Source: Fusobacteriaceae bacterium (GTDB taxonomy: Bacteria > Fusobacteriota > Fusobacteriia > Fusobacteriales > Fusobacteriaceae). From it: a stretch of DNA of 64,000 nucleotides. Shown in pieces: positions 22,847 to 30,124 of the stretch. Every line of letters starts with the position of its first letter. Position 1 is the stretch's first letter. The notes under the pieces were generated by a model that did not search any database, had not been told where the DNA came from, and saw only the letters and a list, made by a program, of their open reading frames with translations. The translations under genes were made by a program, and so were the position numbers. Where the stretch lies: the NCBI GenBank assembly GCA_031272775.1, contig JAISTB010000009.1:1-64000 (forward strand), given 5' to 3'.

Positions 22847-23885
22847 AATAATCATTTACGGCAGCATTGGCGAAAGCTGGTGGGGAGAAAACATCACGGC
22901 CGAATCGTTTCTTAAAGAAATTGAGAAAAACGAAAAGGCGAAGAATATCCTTGTCAGATTGAACAGTCCGGGCGGAAATGTCTTTGACGGAATAGCGATT
23001 TATAATCAACTGCGACGGCTCAAAGGGCACAAGACTGTAAAAATCGAGGGAATTTGCGCGTCTATCGCGACGGTTATCGCCATGGCCGGAGACGAAATCA
23101 TCATGGACGAGGTCTCTGACTTCATGATCCACGACCCGACAGCAATGGCGTCGGGCACCGAAGAAGACATGCAGAAAACCGCCAACGTCCTCGCGCTTAT
23201 CAAGGACAACATCGTCACAGCGTATATGACCAAGGTCAAAGACACGATCACAAAAGAAGATGTGGCGATCCTCATGACAAACGAAACATGGATGACGCCC
23301 CCCGTGGCGCTTGAAAAAGGATTCATTACAAACATCGAAAAATCCGCGCCGACTCCGCCGGAAATCAAGGCCGAGGTCTTTCCAGGGTTTTTCAATTATT
23401 TCAAAGCGCCGAAACAATTCAAAAATATCGCCGAATCATCAACCATAGAATCGCATGAAGCCCCAAAAACCAAACACAAGGAGGAAAAGAAGGCTATGAA
23501 CAAAGAAGAACTTAAAAATCAATTCCCTGATGTATACGCCGAAATCGTCAACGAAGGCGCAACCGGGGAGCGGAACCGGATGGCCGCGTTGGATAAACTG
23601 GCCGGAAAAACACAGAACGCCGAGGCGCTGGCCATCATCGCGTCGGCAAAATATGACAAAATCCAAAACGCTGAATCTATTGCCATGGAGATTTTGGATA
23701 AAGTGACGTCCGCGCCTGCCGCGTTTGACAAGCCCAAAGATCAAGCGATGGGAATCGCCGAAAAATTCGAAGAAAAGAAAAACGCGTACAACAAAGAAGA
23801 CGTGGACAACAGCAAGGAAGACACCAACAAGAAGCAACAGGCCGATGACATCCTGAAAGATGTGGTCAATTTTGCCAACATGTAA
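22806..23885 (+). CDS. ClpP-like prohead protease with C-terminal scaffold domain
   Basis: 359 aa. The ClpP fold spans about residues 12-175: VRLNSPGGNVFDGIAIYNQL, catalytic Ser in EGICASIATVIAMAGD, His in DFMIHDPTA, with a later acidic residue completing the triad. Residues 231-359 form a helical, charged scaffold region that also has its own start (23496). Same architecture as lambda gpC/Nu3. It matures the prohead and then degrades the scaffold. GGGAGGTG precedes ATG 22806. Confidence 0.93.
   Translation: MGTLRTQMKGETLEIIIYGSIGESWWGENITAESFLKEIEKNEKAKNILVRLNSPGGNVFDGIAIYNQLRRLKGHKTVKIEGICASIATVIAMAGDEIIMDEVSDFMIHDPTAMASGTEEDMQKTANVLALIKDNIVTAYMTKVKDTITKEDVAILMTNETWMTPPVALEKGFITNIEKSAPTPPEIKAEVFPGFFNYFKAPKQFKNIAESSTIESHEAPKTKHKEEKKAMNKEELKNQFPDVYAEIVNEGATGERNRMAALDKLAGKTQNAEALAIIASAKYDKIQNAESIAMEILDKVTSAPAAFDKPKDQAMGIAEKFEEKKNAYNKEDVDNSKEDTNKKQQADDILKDVVNFANM
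23496..23885 (+). CDS. Nested capsid scaffolding protein (Nu3-like internal start)
   Basis: 129 aa in the same frame as the protease. An internal ATG at 23496 has AAGGAGG (23478-23484) 11 nt upstream, and the product begins MNKEELKNQFPDVYAEIVNE. The composition is helical and charged like scaffolds. Lambda Nu3 is made the same way from within gene C; expression here is inferred. Confidence 0.65.
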   Translation: MNKEELKNQFPDVYAEIVNEGATGERNRMAALDKLAGKTQNAEALAIIASAKYDKIQNAESIAMEILDKVTSAPAAFDKPKDQAMGIAEKFEEKKNAYNKEDVDNSKEDTNKKQQADDILKDVVNFANM

Positions 23886-23916
23886 AAACATCGCATAAAA
23901 ATAAAGGAGGAATCAA

Positions 23917-24231
23917 ATGAGCGTAGTACATACACCGGACAATCTCATCGCGGGGCTTATTATCCCGCAGTATAAAGTCAGAATTCCCGTGGCTAACGGG
24001 ACATATTCCCGAGGTGACGCGCTTCAAAAAACCGGCGGGATCGTGGGGGCGCTTGCGACAGCGAGTAATTTTTATGCCGTGGCCGCCGAGGACAAGGTCG
24101 TGGACGCGCAAAACACCAAACTGCTCGTTTATTTGAGCGGACAGTTTACGACGTCGGAAGTAAATTTCGGATCTGTTGAGGCGGCGGATGTCGTCGATGT
24201 CGCGCGTGGATTTCAGATCTATTTCGAATAA
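23917..24231 (+). CDS. Head decoration protein (gpD-like)
   Basis: 104 aa, AAGGAGG upstream. LIIPQYKVRIPVANGTYSRG, DALQKTGGIVGAL, NFYAVAAEDKVVDA and LSGQFTTSEVNFG match the beta-rich decoration proteins placed between scaffold and major capsid genes in lambda-like phages. It would stabilise the expanded capsid. Confidence 0.8.
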   Translation: MSVVHTPDNLIAGLIIPQYKVRIPVANGTYSRGDALQKTGGIVGALATASNFYAVAAEDKVVDAQNTKLLVYLSGQFTTSEVNFGSVEAADVVDVARGFQIYFE

Positions 24232-24243
24232 AGGAGGAAAAAG

Positions 24244-25278
24244 ATGCCTACAAGAACAGTTTTCAGCACAAAATCGCTTACCACGGCGATCGAACAAGTA
24301 AAATCCCCCGCGGCTTTCCTGTATACGACCGCCATCGGTCGCGAACAGACGCACACAACAGTCAAATTCGAAATCCACAACAAGGGGGCCAAACGGATCC
24401 GCACTGCCTTTGTGGGACGCCAGGATCCCGTCCGGAATATCCTGAAAGATTCTTTCCGGGTGGATGAATACGCGCCGCCTGCGATCAAGATCAAAGTTGT
24501 GAACATGGCCGAGGCCATGTTTGAGCAGAAATTCGGAACAACGCCTTACGACGACCAGACAACGGCGGCCAAGAAAGAATTGGCGGATGAACTGATATTT
24601 CTTAAAGAGGTGGCCTTCCGGACAAAGCTCTGGGCGCTGTCTCAACTGCTGACCACCGGGATCTATCCCATGGCCGACGGCGAAACGGGAATCACCTACG
24701 ACAGCACGTGGGCGCAGGAAATCCTGACCGGGGGAAATTTGTGGTCATCGGCCGCCGCCGACATCATCGGCCAGATGGAACAAAAAAAGCTCGACATCCA
24801 GAAAGAAACCGGGATAGTTATCGACACGGTGATCGTTTCCCCGGACGTGGCCGCTCTGCTGAGACAGAATGACAGCATAAAAGAAACGCTGGCATCTTAT
24901 CACAACGCGTCCATCGTCCTTGATCAGACCGCGCGCGGGACTGATGGCGGAGATCTGATCATGTATATCCCGAGCCTGAATCTCCAAGTATACAGCTATG
25001 CCGAATGGACACAACTGCCGGACGCGCAGCAGGATGACAATCTGCTCCCCGCCGGGACAGTCGTCTATTTGAAAAAAGGATCATTTACCTGCCATTACGG
25101 GGCGCTGGCGCTCAAACCCGACCGCAAAGCGGACGAATCTGTCCTGTTCCCCGTCAAGGAAGTCGTGCGGAAATGGACGACGGATAGTACCGAAGACAAT
25201 GAACTCCAGCTGCATAGCGCGCCCCTTATCATTCCGGACGACGGCAAGGGATGGGCTTGCGTAAAAGTGACCGACTAA
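24244..25278 (+). CDS. Major capsid protein (gpE family)
   Basis: 344 aa, typical length for PF03864. HTTVKFEIHNKGAKRIRTAF and VGRQDPVRNI at the N-terminal third, KIKVVNMAEAMFEQ, and a C-terminal YIPSLNLQVYSYAEW segment with the late FTCHYGALAL strand are characteristic. GGAGG upstream. Main shell subunit, HK97 fold. Confidence 0.93.
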   Translation: MPTRTVFSTKSLTTAIEQVKSPAAFLYTTAIGREQTHTTVKFEIHNKGAKRIRTAFVGRQDPVRNILKDSFRVDEYAPPAIKIKVVNMAEAMFEQKFGTTPYDDQTTAAKKELADELIFLKEVAFRTKLWALSQLLTTGIYPMADGETGITYDSTWAQEILTGGNLWSSAAADIIGQMEQKKLDIQKETGIVIDTVIVSPDVAALLRQNDSIKETLASYHNASIVLDQTARGTDGGDLIMYIPSLNLQVYSYAEWTQLPDAQQDDNLLPAGTVVYLKKGSFTCHYGALALKPDRKADESVLFPVKEVVRKWTTDSTEDNELQLHSAPLIIPDDGKGWACVKVTD

Positions 25279-25289
25279 GGAGGAAATAA

Positions 25290-25646
25290 ATGAAAATTAT
25301 TTCGAGAAAATATGCAATCAGAACCGATGACAACGTCCTGCATGAAAAAGGCGCGCCCTTTGAAGTCAGCGACAAAATCGCAAAGGACCTGATCAAGCGC
25401 AACCTCGCCGAAAAAGTCAAAGACGTAAAAGAAGACGACGAAGACGAAGAAACCGACGACACGGGCAAAGAAGACGCCAGATCCGGCAGCGCGAGGGAAA
25501 ATGGATCAGATATGGGAGACGCGGGCGGGGATAAGTCGGACGAAGAAGCGCCTCCGGCGGGCGAAGTAAAAAAAGATGAAAATCAGAATGCCACGCCGGT
25601 CATTCCCGGCGTGACCACGACAAGCGGAAAGGGACATAAGAAATGA
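25290..25646 (+). CDS. Acidic head protein of unknown role
   Basis: 118 aa. A small N-terminal domain (MKIISRKYAIRTDDNVLHEK) resembles the head-proximal DUF7302-type domains; the rest is a very acidic, low-complexity tail (VKEDDEDEETDDTGKEDARS). Sits directly after the capsid gene; possibly a head-tail completion or chaperone protein. Confidence 0.6.
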   Translation: MKIISRKYAIRTDDNVLHEKGAPFEVSDKIAKDLIKRNLAEKVKDVKEDDEDEETDDTGKEDARSGSARENGSDMGDAGGDKSDEEAPPAGEVKKDENQNATPVIPGVTTTSGKGHKK

Positions 25647-26005
25647 TGCCCGGTCGCCCCTCATCGGCCGCAAGGAATATGGCCGTAAAAGACGCAAAGA
25701 TGAACTGGTTTCGTGAATTCGCAGTCCGGCACGTGATCAACAGGATCCGGATGACGGCGATCGTCAATAACATCACGTCAGACCGTAATTTTTCCGGCCA
25801 TGACATCTACAAGAAAGACAAAAAGGATACGGGAATCACGAAAAACGGCAAACGCGTCTGGATCAAGGCCAATGATTATCCCAAGGGCGTACCGATAAAA
25901 GTCGGAGAAGAGATCGACGTCGACGGCGAAAAATTCGAAATTATCAGCCTGCACAAGATATTTGACGCCTTTCTCGTGATCGACATTGCCGGATTCACGG
26001 AATAG
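25643..26005 (+). CDS. Head-tail connector-like protein
   Basis: 120 aa, start overlapping the previous stop (ATGA); a second start at 25679 with AAGGAAT is possible. MNWFREFAVRHVINRIRM precedes a beta-rich C-terminus (VGEEIDVDGEKFEIISLHKI). By position between capsid and tail genes it is probably a stopper or adaptor. Family not recognised. Confidence 0.55.
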   Translation: MMPGRPSSAARNMAVKDAKMNWFREFAVRHVINRIRMTAIVNNITSDRNFSGHDIYKKDKKDTGITKNGKRVWIKANDYPKGVPIKVGEEIDVDGEKFEIISLHKIFDAFLVIDIAGFTE

Positions 26006-26015
26006 GGGGGCGACC

Positions 26016-26567
26016 ATGTATATATCAGTCAAACTCCAGGACGATCAGGTCGCCAAACTAAAAAAGTTGGCAAGTCTGTCCAGAAAGTTGGCCGACGATG
26101 TCCTGAAAAGAAGCATCCGGCACGCGATACGGGTCGCCGGACAAATGGAACGGGAAACGATCGGGGACCTGTATACAGCTGAATCCGGCGTCATCAATCA
26201 AGGCATTACGGAAAAGGTCAGCGGGTCCGAAGGATCACTGCTTGCCGCCACAAAAAAAAGCGCGGTCGAAAAATTTGATATGAGTATGAAAAAGCCGGGA
26301 CGGAGCACGTCCCGGCTTTCCGCTGTCATCAACAAAGCCAGCGGGCGGCATACGATGGCGACCATGTTCTGGGCCTTCTATAAAAATTCCGGCGGCCGAA
26401 CGCCGGGGCTGTACAAACGCAATAGGAGCGCAAATCATCCACGTGACATCACGGCGTTCCGGACCATATCCGTTTACGGCATGACCCGGCCGCTGTCACA
26501 GGCGCAGCTGGACGAGATCGAAAAGATCTTTTTTGCGGAGCTTGAACGCAGACTCGCGGAGGTGTAA
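26016..26567 (+). CDS. Minor tail protein (gpZ/HK97-gp10-like)
   Basis: 183 aa, ATG 26016 with GGGGGG upstream. KLASLSRKLADDVLKRSIRH and MERETIGDLYT, then MFWAFYKNSGGRTPGLYKRN and a helical end (QLDEIEKIFFAELERRL) resemble tail-completion proteins of the Z family. A 12-bp perfect hairpin lies within the gene (26291-26319). Confidence 0.6.
   Translation: MYISVKLQDDQVAKLKKLASLSRKLADDVLKRSIRHAIRVAGQMERETIGDLYTAESGVINQGITEKVSGSEGSLLAATKKSAVEKFDMSMKKPGRSTSRLSAVINKASGRHTMATMFWAFYKNSGGRTPGLYKRNRSANHPRDITAFRTISVYGMTRPLSQAQLDEIEKIFFAELERRLAEV
26291..26319. repeat. Perfect 12-bp hairpin inside a coding region
   Basis: AAAGCCGGGACG and CGTCCCGGCTTT are exact inverted copies around GAGCA. It encodes KKPGRSTSRLS. 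Shape is terminator-like, but the T run is only three bases. Confidence 0.6.
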
Positions 26568-27182
26568 ATGGCAAGGGTAAACGACAACGAATTTATGTTC
26601 ATCGACGAAGAGGGGGAACTCCAAAGAGTCCCGCTGCCGGTATCGCTCCGGGCAAAGGCCATACAGGAAGCGGAAAACGCCATCATGGATGACATTGCAG
26701 AGTTGATGGCCGGATTAGTCGACATCGTCACAGAAAACGGGGTGGAAACTGAAATTCCCGTCGTTTTCAACTATTTGCACGGATGGCACTGGCAAATGTC
26801 CGGTCAGGAAAAGATCGCCGCGAAAGAGGCGGGATTTGACGTCACCGATGATTTTTACGAGAAAAAGGTCCCGTATATCTTGATCAGACCGCAAACGATC
26901 AAAAACAAGCCGGAAAAGACCGTGATGTTCCAAGTTATGATCGTTATCGACAAAGCAAACCCCGTCGGGTATTACCTGCTTATGGAAGCGGTCAACCTTA
27001 TCCTGGATTATTATGACACGAATTTCGTGCATGATCTGTACTGGGTAGACGCCGAAAACATGAGCGGCCTGTGGAACAGCCACGCGACCATCGGCCCATA
27101 CTGGGGCTATGACATCATGATCCCGGTCACCCTGCCGCAGCAGCCGATGGGAACAATCATGGCCAGGGATTTCAATCTGTAA
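26568..27182 (+). CDS. Unknown structural protein before the tail sheath
   Basis: 204 aa, starting 1 base after the previous gene, GGAGG upstream. Central FNYLHGWHWQMSGQEKIAAK and WGYDIMIPVTLPQQPMGTIM are its most ordered parts. Proteins of this size at this position in contractile-tail phages are tail terminators or completion proteins. Inference from order. Confidence 0.5.
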   Translation: MARVNDNEFMFIDEEGELQRVPLPVSLRAKAIQEAENAIMDDIAELMAGLVDIVTENGVETEIPVVFNYLHGWHWQMSGQEKIAAKEAGFDVTDDFYEKKVPYILIRPQTIKNKPEKTVMFQVMIVIDKANPVGYYLLMEAVNLILDYYDTNFVHDLYWVDAENMSGLWNSHATIGPYWGYDIMIPVTLPQQPMGTIMARDFNL

Positions 27183-27197
27183 ACACAAGGAGGGAAA

Positions 27198-27485
27198 ATG
27201 GCAAACAAAACCAGCTCAGTGACGCCGGATCCGGTCGTGGAGACCACGGCCGCAGCCAAAGACGTTGCGAAAGCGGAAACGAAGAAAAAAGAAACGCGAT
27301 ACATCTATATCGAAAAAAAGCAAGGACAATTTGCGGATATTCCGATCCAGCCTTTTTCGGTCATCAAAAAAGAGCATTATGATCTGATCATCGGGAAAGA
27401 GCCTGAAGCGGCCGCACATTTCCGAACGCTTGACGAATACACAAAAGAAAAGGGGGAGCTTTTCACTCCCCGGAAAATCGTATAA
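27198..27485 (+). CDS. Small protein before the tail sheath
   Basis: 95 aa, AAGGAGGG upstream. A lysine/alanine-rich N-terminus (AAAKDVAKAETKKKETR) precedes a compact C-terminal part (FSVIKKEHYDLIIGKEPEAA). Occupies the place of DUF2635-type proteins next to sheath genes in Mu/P2-like phages. Function unknown. Confidence 0.5.
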   Translation: MANKTSSVTPDPVVETTAAAKDVAKAETKKKETRYIYIEKKQGQFADIPIQPFSVIKKEHYDLIIGKEPEAAAHFRTLDEYTKEKGELFTPRKIV

Positions 27486-27500
27486 AAAGGAGATGATGAA

Positions 27501-28961
27501 ATGCCTTTCACAGATATCAATCCGCATGGCAGCTATACGCAAGAGTATGAAAGCTCTATAAAAGGAATCGTTACGGTGCAGAATCCCGTATTCATCGTAG
27601 GTACGGCTCCCGTGAATATGGCGGCAGACCTGTCGGCGGTCAATAAACTGGTCGTCATCCAAAGCCTTTCGGACGTTGTGACCAACTTCGGGGCATCGAA
27701 ACGGATCCCCGGATTTACCTTAACCGAGGCGCTCTTTGTGGGCCTGCAACTTTTTGGGGTAAAGCCTATTGTTTGCGTCAACGTCCTCAATCCTGAAGAT
27801 CACAGCACGACGGGACAGACTCAGGATCTGGCCGTCGTAAACAAGAAAGTCACCGTGTCGCAGGTCGGCATCCTGACATCCACCGTGGTCGTCAAGAAAT
27901 CAACGGATTCCTCGCTGGTGGCCGCGACGGATTATACACTGGAATTCGACGCAGACGGGCAGCTGATCGTGAAATTCACTGCAGCTACGTTCCCGCCTGC
28001 GGTAGACGTTGAGTACAGCTATCTCGACCCGTCGCTTGTCACCGAAGACGACATCATCGGAACCGTGGACCCGATCACGAACCACAAAACCGGCTTGCAG
28101 TGCGTGGACAATCTTTTCGACGAATGGTCCATGATCCCGTCTTATGGGATCGTTCCCGGGTTTTATTCCGACAACTTGCGTGCAATTCTTGATACAAAAC
28201 TGTCGCTGATCAATAACAAGTGGCAGTCATACAATACTTTTTACGACATTCCCCACACGGTGAAATACGGGGAGGTCATTCAATTTAAAAAAGACCATAA
28301 CTGGATCGATCCCGATCAATATCTTTTGTTTGGAGCGGCGAAATACAACGGGGAATACTGGAATCAGTCGGTCTTTGCGGCCTTTCTTGCCGCTTCGGTC
28401 AACATCCAAAACGGCGGATGGCCGCACCAGTCGCCATCAAACAACAATATCAAGGCCACGGGAATCGCCTACTATGACGCCGCGCAGCAGAAATATGTCG
28501 ATCTGGCGCTGTCGGAAGAGGAAGCGAATCTCCTGAACGCCAACGGCATCGCGACGATCATCAAGCGACCAAACGGCACCGTACTCTGGGGAAACCGGAC
28601 GTCAGTATATCAGCCGGGCGGAAACACGGACCCGAAAGACACGCTCTTGTGCTACAAGTCCGTTATGAAACAGTGCGCCAACGACTGGATCCTCAACACG
28701 TCCAACGACGTGGACAAGCCGATGACCCCGGCCAAAGCGAAAAGCATCCAGGCAAATTATCAGAATTATCTGGACGACAAATACGCGCAGGGCAAGCTGT
28801 TGGGCGGCCGAATCGAATTCCTGCTGGAAGAAAATTCCGCACAGCGGATGATCGACGGAAAATTCAGGTGGCACTCCTACATCGGAGCGGTGCCTCCCGG
28901 AGAAGCGCTTGAAAACGGCTTCGAACTTGACGCCGGATATCTGGAATCTTTCTGGGAATAA
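27501..28961 (+). CDS. Contractile tail sheath protein
   Basis: 486 aa. The N-terminus (GIVTVQNPVFIVGTAPVNMA) and SLSDVVTNFGASKRIPGFTL are typical of sheath proteins; the C-terminal domain (NGTVLWGNRTSVYQPGG, LCYKSVMKQCANDWILNTSN) forms the inter-subunit mesh. It defines the phage as a myovirus-type particle. AAAAGGAG upstream. Confidence 0.95.
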   Translation: MPFTDINPHGSYTQEYESSIKGIVTVQNPVFIVGTAPVNMAADLSAVNKLVVIQSLSDVVTNFGASKRIPGFTLTEALFVGLQLFGVKPIVCVNVLNPEDHSTTGQTQDLAVVNKKVTVSQVGILTSTVVVKKSTDSSLVAATDYTLEFDADGQLIVKFTAATFPPAVDVEYSYLDPSLVTEDDIIGTVDPITNHKTGLQCVDNLFDEWSMIPSYGIVPGFYSDNLRAILDTKLSLINNKWQSYNTFYDIPHTVKYGEVIQFKKDHNWIDPDQYLLFGAAKYNGEYWNQSVFAAFLAASVNIQNGGWPHQSPSNNNIKATGIAYYDAAQQKYVDLALSEEEANLLNANGIATIIKRPNGTVLWGNRTSVYQPGGNTDPKDTLLCYKSVMKQCANDWILNTSNDVDKPMTPAKAKSIQANYQNYLDDKYAQGKLLGGRIEFLLEENSAQRMIDGKFRWHSYIGAVPPGEALENGFELDAGYLESFWE

Positions 28962-28977
28962 GGGGGTGACATTATAA

Positions 28978-29490
28978 ATGAGTTTTAAACCGGGAATGAT
29001 CGCGGACACCATCGTAAAAAAAGACGGCACAAATCAGCTTGTTGGGCTCGCAAATGTCAGCTTGCCGGACGTCGAACGGGCGGCCGAAGAAATCAAGGGG
29101 CTGGGAATCGCGGCCTATGAAGAAGTTTTACCCATTATCAATTCGGCTATGACAACGACGCTGTCATGGATCGAAATGAACCCCGGCATGTATCTTGCCG
29201 GAGCGCTGAATACGGCGCTCATTATCAGTGCTGCCATCGCGGGGACGGAATCCAGCACCCACATCAACGCCTACAAGAAACTCGTGGCCACCGTCAAAGG
29301 TAAATTCAAAAAGAAAGCCGGAGGCGAACTCGGCGCAGCGTCCAAAAACAATCGCGACGACGAAATCGCTACAACATACTATAAATTGGAAATCGACGGC
29401 CAGGTGATCCACGAGATCGACACGCTGAACGGCATCTGCATTTGCAACGGCGAAGACCTGTATGCAGAACTGGCCAAAAACCTGCAATAA
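28978..29490 (+). CDS. Tail tube protein (FII-like)
   Basis: 170 aa, the major inner tube subunit. VGLANVSLPDVERAAEEIKG, GIAAYEEVLPIINSAMTTTL, and later VKGKFKKKAGGELGAASKNN plus EIDTLNGICICNGEDLYAE match P2 FII-family tubes, and it directly follows the sheath as in P2. Confidence 0.93.
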   Translation: MSFKPGMIADTIVKKDGTNQLVGLANVSLPDVERAAEEIKGLGIAAYEEVLPIINSAMTTTLSWIEMNPGMYLAGALNTALIISAAIAGTESSTHINAYKKLVATVKGKFKKKAGGELGAASKNNRDDEIATTYYKLEIDGQVIHEIDTLNGICICNGEDLYAELAKNLQ

Positions 29491-29547
29491 ACATCACGCG
29501 ACGCGCTCAATATCGGGCGCGTCGCGAATACTTGAAAGGAGAAAAAC

Positions 29548-29922
29548 ATGGAAGACATTTTCAACCCGGATTTCGAAGAAGCGAAAGAAGAAATCCAGAG
29601 GAACAAGTCTGCGGCAAGCGGCGCAAGTATCAGCGACGAGATTGACGGAGAAGCAAAGGAAGACAAGACGGAAATTGTTCTAAAAAACGGGGATGTCCTG
29701 AAATTTGACTTTTCCAAAATCAATACTAAAAAGATCACGCTGATCAAGGATCGCTACAACCGGGATCGCGGCAAAAATGCGCGATTGATTCCGGAAGTAG
29801 ACGAAGTATATATGGCCATGGTGGCCGAGTACGCCACCGGCACAAAATACGAGGACATCCTGAAGCTGCACCCCAAGGACATGAAAAAAATCTCGGACGT
29901 GATTTCTGATTTTTTATCATAA
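29548..29922 (+). CDS. Tail assembly chaperone, short form (gpE-like)
   Basis: 124 aa. Disordered acidic N-terminus, then VLKNGDVLKFDFSKINTKKI and TLIKDRYNRDRGKNARLIPE, ending in DMKKISDVISDFLS. It coats the tape measure during tail assembly. A slippery heptamer just before its stop yields a longer fusion (29548-30116). GAAAGGAG precedes ATG. Confidence 0.85.
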   Translation: MEDIFNPDFEEAKEEIQRNKSAASGASISDEIDGEAKEDKTEIVLKNGDVLKFDFSKINTKKITLIKDRYNRDRGKNARLIPEVDEVYMAMVAEYATGTKYEDILKLHPKDMKKISDVISDFLS

Positions 29923-30116
29923 AATGGGGGTCGGATTTCCCGGAAAACATCAAAAAGCTGGTGGATATTCTGGCGATGAACCTCAATGATCCATGGGGCG
30001 TGAACATGAACATATCATACGAAACTTTGATGAACAGCACCATCGGGCGACTGGAAGAACTGACCGAAATCTATGAACAGCGGGTCGAAGAACTGAACAA
30101 GCGATATTCCAAATAG
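29548..30116 (+). CDS. Tail assembly chaperone, -1 frameshift fusion (E+E'-like)
   Basis: About 189 aa. At 29910-29916 the heptamer T-TTT-TTA is in the X-XXY-YYZ register of the short form, six bases before its stop. A -1 slip continues into an open frame to TAG at 30114 that encodes WGSDFPENIKKLVDILAMNL and a coiled helical end (RLEELTEIYEQRVEELNKRY). This second frame has no good start of its own and lies directly before the tape-measure gene. Frameshifting of this pair is conserved across long-tailed phages. Confidence 0.85.
29910..29916 (+). promoter_or_regulatory. Slippery heptamer for -1 ribosomal frameshift
   Basis: TTTTTTA read as T-TTT-TTA in the zero frame of the tail chaperone gene; the zero-frame stop follows at 29920-29922. 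Confidence 0.85.
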
Positions 30117-30124
30117 GAGGAGAT

